From Methylobacterium amylolyticum (GTDB lineage: Bacteria > Pseudomonadota > Alphaproteobacteria > Rhizobiales > Beijerinckiaceae): 64,000 nt of DNA. Below are positions 14,735-23,819 of the stretch, one piece after another; the stretch's first letter is position 1, and each line of letters starts with the position of its first letter. The stretch lies in assembly GCF_030700245.1 (NCBI RefSeq), contig NZ_JAUYZI010000006.1, forward strand, positions 122,393-186,392, read 5' to 3'. A program made the translations under genes and the position numbers. Under the pieces are notes generated by a model. The model saw only the letters and a program-made list of their open reading frames with translations. It had not been told where the DNA came from and did not search any database.

Positions 14735-15988
14735 ATGGGAATTCTCGCAACGATCGGCCGGGCGCTCGGCCTGCGCGATGTAAAGGCTTGGTCCGAATGG
14801 TCCGGCGTCGGCACGTGGACCGGGAAATCCGTCACGCCCGAAACCACCTTGCAGGTGGCGGCGGCCCTGGCCTGCATCCGCCTGACCGCGGCGACGATTT
14901 CGACCCTGCCGGTGGCGGTCTACCGCGAGGGCCGTGACGGCACCCATGAGCGAGTCCCGGACCATCCTCTGTCCATCCTGCTCCGGCAGTCGCCGAACGC
15001 CGACATGACGGCCGTCGAATTTCTGGAGAGCATGGTCGGCTGCCTGATGCTCTACGGCAATGCGTTCGCGCTGAAGACGCGATCGGCCGGACAGGTCCGA
15101 GCGCTCGAACTGCTCAACCCGGAGCGGATGACGGTTCGTCGGCATCTCGAAACCGGGGAACTGCTCTTCATCTATTCCGACCCGCGCGGCCGAGAGACGT
15201 ACACGGCCGACGAGGTGTGGCATCTTCGGGCCTTCGGGGTTGGCGGCGACCTGGGGCTCAGCCCGATCCAATACGGCCGGCAGGCCCTCGGGCTCGCCAT
15301 CGCCACGGACGAGGCCGCGGCGCGGACGTTCGCCAACGGCATGAAGCCAGGCGGCTTCTTCCTCTCGAAAAATTCCCTCACGCCAGAGCAGCGCGCGCAG
15401 GCCCGGAAGGTCCTGGTGGAGCCCATGCAGGGGAGCGAGAACGCGGGCCGGATCGGCATCCTTGAGGGTGACACCTTCACCTGGCAGGCCGTCTCCCTTC
15501 CGGCGAAGGACGTCGAGCTGCTGGCCTCGCGCGGGTTGCATATCGAGGAAATCGCCCGGCTGTTCGGCGTGCCTCCCATCCTCATCGGCCACGCCGCCAA
15601 CGGCGTCACCGCCTGGGGGACCGGGATCGAGTCGCTGATCCTCGCGTGGCTGACCACCAGCCTGCGGCCGCTGCTGATCCGGATCGAGGCGAGCATGAAC
15701 CGCGCCCTCGTGGCACCGGGCGAGCGCGGCAGGATCTTCGCCGAGTTCAGCTTGGAAGGGCTCCTTCGTGCCGACAGCGAAGGCCGCGCCAAGCTCTACA
15801 GCTCGGCCGCTCAGAACGGGTGGATGACCAGGAACGAGATCCGCCGGCTCGAAAACCTCCCGCCTGTCGATGGTGGCGACGTGCCGACCGCGCAGGCGAA
15901 CCTCTTGCCGCTCCCGAAGCTCGGCACTGTGGCGACGCTGCCCCGGGAGCAGGTGATCCCGCCGGCCAATAACGGGGAACACGAGTGA
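14735..15988 (+). CDS. HK97-family portal protein, 417 aa
   Basis: Forms the dodecameric ring through which DNA enters the head. Typical features: TTLQVAAALACIRLTAATIS, LPVAVYREG, SPNADMTAVEFLESM, GNAFALKTR, EVWHLRAF, GLSPIQYGRQALGLAIATDE, KPGGFFL, HIEEIARLFGVPP and a late TRNEIRRLENLPPVDGGD. Length is normal for the family. Starts one base after the terminase stop, and its stop overlaps the protease start (TGATG). Confidence 0.95.
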   Translation: MGILATIGRALGLRDVKAWSEWSGVGTWTGKSVTPETTLQVAAALACIRLTAATISTLPVAVYREGRDGTHERVPDHPLSILLRQSPNADMTAVEFLESMVGCLMLYGNAFALKTRSAGQVRALELLNPERMTVRRHLETGELLFIYSDPRGRETYTADEVWHLRAFGVGGDLGLSPIQYGRQALGLAIATDEAAARTFANGMKPGGFFLSKNSLTPEQRAQARKVLVEPMQGSENAGRIGILEGDTFTWQAVSLPAKDVELLASRGLHIEEIARLFGVPPILIGHAANGVTAWGTGIESLILAWLTTSLRPLLIRIEASMNRALVAPGERGRIFAEFSLEGLLRADSEGRAKLYSSAAQNGWMTRNEIRRLENLPPVDGGDVPTAQANLLPLPKLGTVATLPREQVIPPANNGEHE

Positions 15989-16662
15989 TGCAGGTCAAGC
16001 GTCGAGCCTTCCCGCTGGCGATCAAATCCGTCTCCGACGGCGGCGCATTCTCCGGTTACGTGTCGATTTTCGGCACCCCTGACACCTATCGCGAGGTGGT
16101 CGCGCCCGGCGCGTTCAAGGCGAGCCTCGCGGCGACGAAGGCGGCCAACCGGAAGCTCCCGATCTGCTGGCAGCATGATCTCCGCGAGCCCATCGGCCAC
16201 TGGGATGTGCTTCAGGAAGACGAAAAGGGCTTGTACGGCGAAGGCATCCTCTGGACCGCCGAGGCGCCCTACGCTCGGATCGCGCAGCGTGGCATGGCCT
16301 CCGGTGCGCTGTCCGGCCTGTCGATTGGGTACTTTGTCCAGGATGACGCCTTTGATGAGGTGCAGCGGATCCGCACCCTGAAGACGCTGGACCTCCGTGA
16401 GGCCAGCATCGTCACCGACCCCGCGCACGATGACGCCCGGGTCGACGTGGTGAAGGCGAAGCTCGCCGCGGGCGAACGCGTCACCGAACGAGAGTTCGAG
16501 TCCGCTCTTCGGGAGAAGGGCTTCTCGCGCTCGGCTGCTGAGGAGATCGCCTCCCTCGGCTTCAAGGCTTGGGATCGACGGGAGTCGGACCGGCCGCAGG
16601 CGGACCCCGCTGACGCGCGCGCCCTGGTGGAGCGCCTGAGCAGCTTCGCACTACCCAAATAG
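15988..16662 (+). CDS. HK97-family prohead protease, 224 aa
   Basis: Processes capsid and itself during head maturation. FSGYVSIFGTPDTYREVVAP opens the domain. Catalytic candidates are His63 (CWQHD) and the Ser in GALSGLSIGY near 109-112. RIRTLKTLDLREASIVTDPA is the family's closing strand. I use the ATG at 15988 overlapping the portal stop; a GTG one codon earlier is also possible. The C-terminal 60 residues are a helical extension. Confidence 0.93.
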   Translation: MQVKRRAFPLAIKSVSDGGAFSGYVSIFGTPDTYREVVAPGAFKASLAATKAANRKLPICWQHDLREPIGHWDVLQEDEKGLYGEGILWTAEAPYARIAQRGMASGALSGLSIGYFVQDDAFDEVQRIRTLKTLDLREASIVTDPAHDDARVDVVKAKLAAGERVTEREFESALREKGFSRSAAEEIASLGFKAWDRRESDRPQADPADARALVERLSSFALPK

Positions 16663-16673
16663 GGACCCCCCAA

Positions 16674-17936
16674 ATGAACATGCATACCCCCGGTGGCCTC
16701 ACGGCCGCCCACGTCGCCTATGGCCGCGAGTACGGCCGGAAGGATGCCGGCGGCCAGGGCAGCGAGCCCGGCACGTTCCGGGAGATCATGACCGCGCTCG
16801 ACGCGCGGGACAAAGAGATCCAGGCGTTCGCCACCAAGGCCGATGCCGAGATCAAGGCGCACGGCCGGATCCTCGACGACACGAAGGGCGCGCTCGACAA
16901 GGTGCTCAGCGAGTCGGGCGCCCTCGCCGCGCGGCTCCTGGAGCTGGAGCAGAAGGCGGCCCGCCGCCCGGGCGACGGCGCGGCGCAGAAGTCGGTCGGC
17001 GAGCGCTTCACCGACCACGACGACTTCAAGGCCCTGGCGCACAAAGGCCGCGGCGTCGCCCGCATGGAGCTGAAGGCCGTCACCGCGATCACCAGCGGGA
17101 CGACCGGCACGGGCGCGGCCGGCGCCGCGATCCGCCCCGACCGGCTGCCCGGCATCCTCGTGCCCGCCGAACGGCCGCTGACGATCCGCGATCTCCTGTC
17201 GCCCGGCCGCACGTCGTCCAACGCGATCGAATACGTGCGGGAGACGGGGTTCCAGAACAACGCGGCCCCGGTCGCGGAGGGCGTTCGCAAGCCGCAATCC
17301 GATCTCTCGCTCGGCACCGCCACCGCGAACGTCCGCTGTCTCGCGCACTGGTTCAAGGCGTCGCGCCAGGTGCTCGACGACGTTCCGGCGCTCCAGTCCT
17401 ACATCGACGCGCGCGCCACGTACGGTCTGCTCTTCGTCGAGGAACAGCAGCTCCTGGCCGGCGACGGCACCGGGCAGAACCTGCTCGGCCTGCTTCCGCA
17501 GGCGACCTCGTTCAGCGGCGCGCTGCGCAAGTCCGGCGACACGAAGATCGACACGATCCGCCGCGCCATCCTCCAGGTGCGGGTCGCGGAGTTCCGCGCC
17601 TCCGGCATCGTGATGTCGCCGGGCGACTGGGCCGATATCGAGCTGATGAAGGACACGACAGGCGGCTACATCTGGTCCAACCCGGCGATCAACAACGGCC
17701 AGAACCTCTGGGGGCTGCCCGTCGTCGACACGAACAGCATGGCGGCCGATCACTTCATGGTTGGCGCGTTCAACATCGCCGCGCAAGTATTCGATCGCCA
17801 GCAGGCCGTCGTCGAGGTGTCCACGGAGAACGAGGACGACTTCGTGAAGAACCTCGTGACCATCCGGGCGGAAGAGCGCCTGACGCTCGCGGTGTTCCGT
17901 CCCGAGAGCTTCGTCCACGGGACGTTCACCCCCTGA
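16674..17936 (+). CDS. HK97-family major capsid protein, 420 aa
   Basis: The N-terminal 120 residues are a charged coiled-coil delta domain (IMTALDARDKEIQAFATKAD, DDTKGALDKVLSESGALA) serving as built-in scaffold and probably removed by the protease. The fold then follows: IRPDRLPGILVPAERPLTIR, VPALQSYIDARATYGLLFVE, LLAGDGTGQNLLGLL, MSPGDWADIELMKDT and a final VTIRAEERLTLAVFRPESFV. AGGGA-like ribosome-binding site upstream. Normal length. Confidence 0.95.
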   Translation: MNMHTPGGLTAAHVAYGREYGRKDAGGQGSEPGTFREIMTALDARDKEIQAFATKADAEIKAHGRILDDTKGALDKVLSESGALAARLLELEQKAARRPGDGAAQKSVGERFTDHDDFKALAHKGRGVARMELKAVTAITSGTTGTGAAGAAIRPDRLPGILVPAERPLTIRDLLSPGRTSSNAIEYVRETGFQNNAAPVAEGVRKPQSDLSLGTATANVRCLAHWFKASRQVLDDVPALQSYIDARATYGLLFVEEQQLLAGDGTGQNLLGLLPQATSFSGALRKSGDTKIDTIRRAILQVRVAEFRASGIVMSPGDWADIELMKDTTGGYIWSNPAINNGQNLWGLPVVDTNSMAADHFMVGAFNIAAQVFDRQQAVVEVSTENEDDFVKNLVTIRAEERLTLAVFRPESFVHGTFTP

Positions 17937-18010
17937 TCCGAACCGCACGATTGATCGCAACCGCGGGGGCTGGCGCCATGTGCCGGCCCCCTCTCATTTG
18001 GAGAACCGAC

Positions 18011-18259
18011 GTGCCCCACGTCCGAGTCCTGCGACCCTTCAACAACGGCACGCACCACGCCTTCGTGCGCCCCGGCGACGTGCTCATGGTCAGCGATGAG
18101 CGCGCCGCGGATCTGATGCGCAACTCCTTGGTGGAGCCCTTCGCTGAGATGAAGGCGGCGCCGGTGCCCGAGAACAAGGCCGCGCCCCTGCCGGCGAACA
18201 AGAATGAGGCGGACCCGCCCGTCCGCCGCGGCCCCGGCCGCCCGCCCAAGGTGCGGTGA
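18011..18259 (+). CDS. Small phage head-region protein with AT-hook-like tail, 82 aa
   Basis: GTG at 18011 with GGAGA about 6 bases upstream; a longer frame to 17951 lacks a good start. N-terminal VRVLRPFNNGTHHAFVRPGD looks like a small beta unit. The protein ends RRGPGRPPKVR, an AT-hook-like minor-groove motif common at the ends of small phage proteins. It sits between capsid and connector. Confidence 0.55.
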   Translation: MPHVRVLRPFNNGTHHAFVRPGDVLMVSDERAADLMRNSLVEPFAEMKAAPVPENKAAPLPANKNEADPPVRRGPGRPPKVR

Positions 18260-18263
18260 CGCC

Positions 18264-18890
18264 ATGCTGACGGTCATCACCCCGGCGGCCTCGACGGCGC
18301 TCACGACGCTCGGCCGGGCCCGTGCGATCCTCGGCTTCGCCAATACCGACGACGCGGCGGCTACGGTGCTGATCGGGCAGGCCTCGCGCGCCATCGCCGA
18401 GCACTGCCGCCGCGTGTTCGCGCTCGAATCGGTGCGGGAGACCTTCACCGATGAAGACCTCTGCGGCGGTGGCCCGATCCTCGCCCGCAGCCCGGTGGTG
18501 GAGATCACCAGCGTCCGCAGCGGCGCCGATCTCCCGGCGCCGGCCGATTACCGCCTTGACGCCACGACGGGGCGGCTCTGGCGGCTCGACGCATCCGGGC
18601 ACGTGTTGCCCTGGTGGAGCGGCACCCTGGTGGTGGAGTACCGCGCCGGCTTCACGCTCCCGACGGATGCCTCAGGCGCGCCGGCCCCGACACTGCCCGA
18701 TACCGTCGAGCGCGCCGCGATCGTGCTCCTGTCGACCTACCTGAGTCTCCGGAAGCGGGACCCGACCGTGAAGACCGACACCGTCGAGGGCATTGGCTCG
18801 ACCTCCTGGTGGGTGCCCGGCGCCAGCGATCGCCTCGCCTCGCCGGAGGCCGAACAGCTCCTCATCCCCTTCATCCGCTATTTTCCGTGA
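18264..18890 (+). CDS. Head-tail connector protein (gp6/gp8-like), 208 aa
   Basis: Matches the phage head-tail connector pattern. An N-terminal helical part (TTLGRARAILGFANTDDAAA, QASRAIAEHCRRVF) is followed by FTDEDLCGGGPILARSPVVE, ITSVRSG, DYRLDATTGRLWRL and LVVEYRAGF. A C-terminal helix carries RAAIVLLSTYLSLRKRDPTV and EGIGSTSWW. Such proteins bind the portal ring and prepare the head for a tail. ATG at 18264. Confidence 0.8.
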   Translation: MLTVITPAASTALTTLGRARAILGFANTDDAAATVLIGQASRAIAEHCRRVFALESVRETFTDEDLCGGGPILARSPVVEITSVRSGADLPAPADYRLDATTGRLWRLDASGHVLPWWSGTLVVEYRAGFTLPTDASGAPAPTLPDTVERAAIVLLSTYLSLRKRDPTVKTDTVEGIGSTSWWVPGASDRLASPEAEQLLIPFIRYFP

Positions 18891-18899
18891 GGCACGCCG

Positions 18900-21449
18900 A
18901 TGGCTGATGGCGCCAAGATCGTCCGCGAGGTCGACCTCGATTACACCACGCGGGGCATCGACGAGGCCATTTCGAAGACGCGACAGCTCGCGTCTGACAT
19001 GGACCGGCTCAGCTCGTCCGTGGACCGATCGGCCACTGCCGACGACAAGGCATCCGCAGCTCGGGACCGGTCGACGCGAGCGAAGACGAGCGCGGACGCG
19101 GCGGCGGCCCGCGCACAACGCCAGATCGAGGCCGAGAACCGTGCCCTTGCGGCGATGGAGCAGGCCCAGCAGGCAGCGGCGGCAGCCACCAGCGGTCTCA
19201 CGTCGGCGCAGATGAAGGCCGTGGAAGCCTATGCGGCCGTGACCCGGGCGGGCAACGACAACGCCGCCGCCGTCTCCCGCACGGGGGAGGCGTTCAAGAG
19301 CGCCGGGAAGTTCATCGCCGAGCATCCGATCTTGGTCTTGGGAGCGAGCGTCGTCGCGGCGCGCGCCTTGGCGGGGCTCGCGACCTCTGCCGCCGGATCG
19401 CTCGGCGCCGCGTCGGCCAGTACGGCCGCCTTTGCGGAGGGCGCGGCCGGCATGGGCGCGGCCGTGGTAGGCGGCGCTACGCTCGCGGCTCGCGGCCTCG
19501 GGCTCGCCTCATCGGCGGCCACGGCCAGCGCTGCGGGCCTGGGGGCCTACGCCGAAAAGGTCGCCGGCCTGACCACTGCCACCAGCCTCCTGACGCGCGG
19601 CCTCGCCTTGGTGCCGCCGTTCCTCCTGCCGATCGCCGCGGGCTTCCTCGTGTTCGAGGCCGGCGCGGCCGCGATCCGGAAGGCTGGCGCCGACCTCGAC
19701 AAGCTGGTGCAGCTCGGGGAGCGGGCAGAGAAGCTGGACGTCTCGGCCGGTTTTCTGAAGGCGTTCGAGTCCCTCGCGCCCAAGCTCCGGACCACGACCG
19801 ACGCCATGGATTCGATGCTCGGCAAGGCGTCGAGCTTCCTCCGCGACTCCTGGGGCCAGGGCAACGGCCTGAGCAAGATGCTCGGCGAGATCAGCGCCAC
19901 GGGCGCGGCCGGCGCGGGCGGGCTTCAGGCGACGGCGCTCGCCGACACAGCCACGACGATCGAGCAGCGCATCAGAGCCGCCCTGGAGGCGATGAAGGAG
20001 CTCGACGCGCTCGGGCTGCATCTCGCCTCGCTCCAGGTCGGCGAGCGCGTGTTCGGGCCGGAGTTCGCGGAGCGCGTCCGGACCGGGCAGACCAGCGTCG
20101 CGCAGATCGTGGCCGACCTCGACGCGGCGGCCGCGAAGGATCTGGTGCGGCAAGAGCAGGTGGACCGGGCCGTCGCCCTCAACCGCCAGATCGCGGACAC
20201 GAAGCAGGCCATCAGCGACGCATGGGCCGTCACGGTCGACTTCTCCGGCGCCGCGCTCCTGCTGAACGAGGCGTGGCTGAAGATCCTCCAGGCCGTGCAG
20301 TGGGTGCTGGAGAAGATTAACGACGGCATCGCGGCCGTCACCAACTTCGGCGCAGCGGTCGCGTCGAGCATCGGCGGCGCGCTGGACGCGGCGGCGAACA
20401 AGGCCAGCGACCTCCTGGCGAAGTTCGGCATCATCTCGAAGCAGGCGGCCGCGGCGGAGGTGCAGGGGCCGCCTGAGCAGTACGGCCCGTTCCAGCCGAA
20501 GATCACCGGCCGCTCGTTCCCCTACGTGTTCGGCCCGACCGCGCCGAGTTTCCAGCAGGCCAACGCCGGGGCTCAGCAGGCGAAGCAGGCGGCGACGGAG
20601 GCCACCAGCGCCTATGACAACCTGATCCAGCGCACGAAGGATCGGATCGAAGAACTGGACCTTGAAACACGGACGATCGGCCAGAACACCGACGCCGTGA
20701 TCAGGATGAAGCTCAACAATGAGCTGAACCGGGCCGCGCAAAAGTCCGGGATCGACGTCACGGCCGAGATGCGGGCCGAGTGGGACCGCCTCGGCGCGTC
20801 GCTGGCGGCGAGCACCGACCGCCTGTCGGCCGCGAAGCGCGAGATGGAGGTGACCCGCGAGGCGCAGCGCGAGCTCGGGGATCAATTCGGCACCTTCGCG
20901 GAGGATCTGATCCTCGGCGGCCGGAAGATCGGCGAGGCGTTTTCCGGGCTGGCCAAGACCTTCGCAAGCGGCAGCCTGAAGGCGCTCCTGACCGGGCAAG
21001 GCGGCCTCGCCGGGCTGTACGGCACCGCCCCGGAGAAGAGCGGCGAGCTGGGCGGGTTGCTCGGCGGCAAGTTCAGCCTGTCGAGCCTGTTCCCCACGCG
21101 GGAGATCCGCGAGGCCGTCACGGGCGGCACGGCGGACGGCAACGCCTCGTTCTGGGACGGCATCTTCAAGCAGAAGCAGAGCGCGCAGGGTGCGCCTCAG
21201 GGCTTCTTCAGTTCGCCAATCGGTGGCGCCATCGCGTCGGTCGGTGCCGGCGCGGCGACCGGCTACGCCAGCCAGAGCCCGTTGATGGGCGGTCTCAGCG
21301 GTGTGCTGGCCGGCGCCATGACCGGCAACCCGTTCCTCGCCGCCGCGGGCGGTATCGCAGGCATCGCAGGCGGCGCCTGCGGCCACAAACCCTCTCGGAA
21401 GAAGGATCGTGACCATGAGCGCCGTCAACGTCATCTGCGGTTCGCGTAG
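18900..21449 (+). CDS. Tape-measure-like phage protein, 849 aa
   Basis: Long, Ala/Gly-rich and mostly helical. An N-terminal coiled coil (about 1-115, with KAIVREVD-like start, KTRQLASDMDRLSSSVDR and AQRQIEAENRALAAMEQAQQ) is followed by several hydrophobic stretches (about 140-260) and helical middle parts. The end is Gly-rich (SSPIGGAIASVGAGAATGYA, GNPFLAAAGGIAGIAGG), the usual look of tail tape-measure proteins. The last residues (HKPSRKKDRDHERRQRHLRF) overlap the next gene by 35 bases. Odd: no tail tube or tail terminator gene precedes it. Confidence 0.7.
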   Translation: MADGAKIVREVDLDYTTRGIDEAISKTRQLASDMDRLSSSVDRSATADDKASAARDRSTRAKTSADAAAARAQRQIEAENRALAAMEQAQQAAAAATSGLTSAQMKAVEAYAAVTRAGNDNAAAVSRTGEAFKSAGKFIAEHPILVLGASVVAARALAGLATSAAGSLGAASASTAAFAEGAAGMGAAVVGGATLAARGLGLASSAATASAAGLGAYAEKVAGLTTATSLLTRGLALVPPFLLPIAAGFLVFEAGAAAIRKAGADLDKLVQLGERAEKLDVSAGFLKAFESLAPKLRTTTDAMDSMLGKASSFLRDSWGQGNGLSKMLGEISATGAAGAGGLQATALADTATTIEQRIRAALEAMKELDALGLHLASLQVGERVFGPEFAERVRTGQTSVAQIVADLDAAAAKDLVRQEQVDRAVALNRQIADTKQAISDAWAVTVDFSGAALLLNEAWLKILQAVQWVLEKINDGIAAVTNFGAAVASSIGGALDAAANKASDLLAKFGIISKQAAAAEVQGPPEQYGPFQPKITGRSFPYVFGPTAPSFQQANAGAQQAKQAATEATSAYDNLIQRTKDRIEELDLETRTIGQNTDAVIRMKLNNELNRAAQKSGIDVTAEMRAEWDRLGASLAASTDRLSAAKREMEVTREAQRELGDQFGTFAEDLILGGRKIGEAFSGLAKTFASGSLKALLTGQGGLAGLYGTAPEKSGELGGLLGGKFSLSSLFPTREIREAVTGGTADGNASFWDGIFKQKQSAQGAPQGFFSSPIGGAIASVGAGAATGYASQSPLMGGLSGVLAGAMTGNPFLAAAGGIAGIAGGACGHKPSRKKDRDHERRQRHLRFA

Positions 21450-22368
21450 GGCCTGCGTCCTCACCGACGCCAGCCTGTACGACGGCAGCGGGACCATCGT
21501 CGCATTCGCGCTGAAGGCACACGCCGTCGACTCGTGGAACGGCGTCATCACAGGCCGCGGCGCCAACTGGGGCAGTCTCTATGCTGCTGAATTAGCCGAG
21601 ACGTTCGGCTCGTTCGACGAGTTCGTGTCGCGGAGCGCCCCGGTTATTGAAACGGCACACCGAGCGGCCTTGGCCGAGTGGATGTCGAGCGATGTGAAGG
21701 GACAGAGCTTCATCGAGGTGCATGTCATCGGCTGGAGCGAGCGCCGCGACCGCCCGGAGGCCTACGTGCTGTGCTCGCCCTCCGCCTTCCTGGACGCGGA
21801 GGAGCCGACCTATGTGTGGCGCAGCCTGGAGGAGGAGGGCGGAATATTCCACTGCGCCCACCTGAACGGGGGCGAGATGTGGCAGCTCCACCGGCAGAGC
21901 GCTGAGGAAGGCGTCGACTGGACGGTTGAGACATTCGACCCGGTCCGGCACGGCATCCCGCTCATGGAGGCACAGCGCCGCCAGCCTGCCGACACGCGCG
22001 CAGGCGAGGGCGCGGCGGGGAAGCACGTGATCGGCGGCGAACTGTGGCTCACGGTCGTGGATCGCGAGGGCGTGCGCCAAGGCGTGATCCACGAGTGGCC
22101 TGACCGCGTGGGCGAGCCGATCCGGCCGGCACCGCTGGACGAAGGCAGCCTGCCGAAGGTCCCGCCGTCCGGCTTAGGACCGTCCTGGCCGTTCGAGCGA
22201 TTCGATCGCGCAGTGAAGGCCGGCGTCATCGACTTCGCGACCTTCGACTTCGATCCGGCCGCCCTGGCGCGGCTCGAGGCGGCCGCCCCGCCCGGCGCCG
22301 GCCTGTCCCGGCAGCAGCGCCGCGCCGCGAAGGCGCAGGCCCGCAAGGGAGGACTCGCCCGTGTCTGA
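21415..22368 (+). CDS. Phage hypothetical protein with Ntn-hydrolase-like N terminus, 317 aa
   Basis: ATG at 21415 with AAGGA about 8 bases upstream. The first 100 residues (VICGSRRACVLTDASLYDGS, GTIVAFALKAHAV, WNGVITGRGANWGSLYAAEL) recall proteasome-like Ntn-hydrolase proteins found near phage tail genes, but this is a weak pattern match. The middle has GGELWLTVVDREGVRQGVIH. The end is a basic helix (LSRQQRRAAKAQARKGG). It could be a tail-region accessory protein. Confidence 0.5.
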   Translation: MSAVNVICGSRRACVLTDASLYDGSGTIVAFALKAHAVDSWNGVITGRGANWGSLYAAELAETFGSFDEFVSRSAPVIETAHRAALAEWMSSDVKGQSFIEVHVIGWSERRDRPEAYVLCSPSAFLDAEEPTYVWRSLEEEGGIFHCAHLNGGEMWQLHRQSAEEGVDWTVETFDPVRHGIPLMEAQRRQPADTRAGEGAAGKHVIGGELWLTVVDREGVRQGVIHEWPDRVGEPIRPAPLDEGSLPKVPPSGLGPSWPFERFDRAVKAGVIDFATFDFDPAALARLEAAAPPGAGLSRQQRRAAKAQARKGGLARV

Positions 22369-22891
22369 GATCACCGTGCAGATGCGCTTCGCCGATGACG
22401 GCGAGCGTCAGCGCTACTGGCGCCTCCGGGAGCAGCCCGAGATGCGCGAGGCGGTCGGCATGGGCCGGTGGCTCGCCGAGAAATACGCTTTGCCGCGGAT
22501 CTACGGGAATGACGGGGTGCGCTCGCCCGCGCAGCTCGGCGAGATGACGAAGGGCTTTCTGGAGGCGGGCTATGTGGATGCCGCTGCGCACCACGGCCGC
22601 GACCTGACCGACGACGAAGCCTTCATGATCCGGATGGGCTATCAGGCGATCACCCTGCCCGCCCTGGAAGGCGACATGCGCACGCGCCAGGCGGGCGAGA
22701 AGCTTGGCGAGGGCCTGGCGCTGGCGCTGGCTGGCCTCGCGTCCTGCAACGAAGGGCTGCGGCTCTTGGGCGAGCCGGAGATTCCGAGTTTCCTCGCGCC
22801 GCCGCACCTGCTGAGCGTGCCGACGCCGCCCGCCCGCCGTCCGCTGCGGCCCGAGGATTTCGGCTGCCTGCCGGCTCAGCCGCGGCGCTGA
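22361..22891 (+). CDS. Phage-type hypothetical protein, 176 aa
   Basis: GTG at 22361 with GGGAGGA about 8 bases upstream, overlapping the preceding gene by 8 bases. Helical (ERQRYWRLREQPEMREAVGM, MTKGFLEAGYVDAAAHHGRD, LGEGLALALAGLASCNEGLR) with a proline-rich end. Last gene of the structural run; family unknown. No lysis-type motif or signal peptide. Confidence 0.5.
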   Translation: MSEITVQMRFADDGERQRYWRLREQPEMREAVGMGRWLAEKYALPRIYGNDGVRSPAQLGEMTKGFLEAGYVDAAAHHGRDLTDDEAFMIRMGYQAITLPALEGDMRTRQAGEKLGEGLALALAGLASCNEGLRLLGEPEIPSFLAPPHLLSVPTPPARRPLRPEDFGCLPAQPRR

Positions 22892-22952
22892 AGAGGATCA
22901 CCGGCCGGCCGACGACGGCAGGTGACGCCCGGCCCCGTGTGGCCACTGAGCA

Positions 22953-22981
22953 TTCAGGCACGGGGCCGGGCACGCTATAAT
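22953..22981 (+). promoter_or_regulatory. Promoter of the AlpA-like gene, probably leaderless
   Basis: A perfect -10 box TATAAT (22976-22981) with TTCAGG 17 bp upstream as a weak -35. The ATG at 22988 starts seven bases after the -10 box, so transcription would begin at or next to the start codon. Confidence 0.6.
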
Positions 22982-22987
22982 CGGACG

Positions 22988-23260
22988 ATGCCGAAATCCT
23001 ACATGAGCCGGGCGACCCTCGCGCGCGAACTCGATATGTCCGAGTCGACCGTGAGTGACATGGTCCGGCGAGGGATCCTGCCGCGTCCGCTCAGATTTTC
23101 GGCCGGCTGCATGCGTTGGCGCTGGGCCGACGTCGACATGGCCCTGCAATCCTTGGGGAACTCGGCTCACGCGATCGAGGATGCGGAAAGGGCCGAAGGC
23201 GTCCGCCGAGCGATCGAGGCTTCCAAGCAGCGAGCCGGTCGCAAATCCGAGCCCCGATGA
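22988..23260 (+). CDS. AlpA-family excisionase/transcription regulator, 90 aa
   Basis: Residues 1-57 (SYMSRATLARELDMSESTVS, DMVRRGILPRPLRFSAGCMR, WRWADVDMAL) are a MerR/AlpA-type winged helix. AlpA proteins control integrase expression and excision in prophages and satellites (PICI, P4-like). The remaining 30 residues are a charged helix. It has its own TATAAT box and stands apart from the structural run. The ATG at 22988 is the only start that fits the promoter. Confidence 0.75.
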   Translation: MPKSYMSRATLARELDMSESTVSDMVRRGILPRPLRFSAGCMRWRWADVDMALQSLGNSAHAIEDAERAEGVRRAIEASKQRAGRKSEPR

Positions 23261-23285
23261 GGCGCCACCCACGAAACCAGGTGCG

Positions 23286-23816
23286 ATGATGAACGCTCAC
23301 GCCGTGCCGGCTCTTGCTGGCGCCATGGCCATGCCACGCCAGAAATTCCGGCGGCCCGATCCGCCCCCGCCTCCGCCTGCGCAGCCGGGGACGTTCCGGC
23401 TCGCCCGCCTGAGCGAGGTGTCCGGCGTCGATATCGCCACGATCGGCCGCTGGACGTCGCGGCGGATCTGGGACCGTCAGACCGATGGCGACGGCCGGCA
23501 CCGGTGGTTCACGTTCTGGGACTGCCTGCACGTGGCAATAATCAGGGAAATGGCTTCGCTCGGGATGCAGCTCTCTGGCCGCGGCGCGATCCTGTCCGAA
23601 TCCCTCCTCCACTCCGCCAAGCTGCACGTGGCCTGGGAAGGCGACATCAACGACGTGCCGGACCGAATCGCCATCTACGCGCTCGACGGCTCGTGCCCTT
23701 GGATGATGGATTGGGTCACGCCCCTCGAAAGGCTCCCTCGGTCCTATGTTGTGCTGAACCTCCGCGGCGTCGTTGAGGATGTGAATCGGCGATATCATGC
23801 GCCCACCGAAAAATAA
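23286..23816 (+). CDS. MerR-like helix-turn-helix protein, 176 aa
   Basis: Start ATG at 23286 (MMNAHAV); another ATG follows directly. After a proline-rich stretch comes FRLARLSEVSGVDIATIGRW and WDRQTDGDGRHRWFTFWDCL, a MerR-like recognition unit. The C-terminal half (VAIIREMASLGMQLSGRGAI, VPDRIAIYALDGSCPWM) is a possible sensing or dimer domain. It follows the AlpA-like gene by 25 bases and may form a control pair with it. Confidence 0.6.
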   Translation: MMNAHAVPALAGAMAMPRQKFRRPDPPPPPPAQPGTFRLARLSEVSGVDIATIGRWTSRRIWDRQTDGDGRHRWFTFWDCLHVAIIREMASLGMQLSGRGAILSESLLHSAKLHVAWEGDINDVPDRIAIYALDGSCPWMMDWVTPLERLPRSYVVLNLRGVVEDVNRRYHAPTEK

Positions 23817-23819
23817 GAG

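Noticed and set aside
14123..15982. 619-codon open frame on the reverse strand
   Set aside because: Antisense to terminase and portal, both clear by motif; the reverse product has low-complexity composition.
13088..18890. Gene transfer agent instead of an integrated element
   Set aside because: GTA clusters lack integrase and att sites and have a longer tail section. The 15-bp att repeats, AlpA-like gene and tRNA-edge integrase point to a mobile element.
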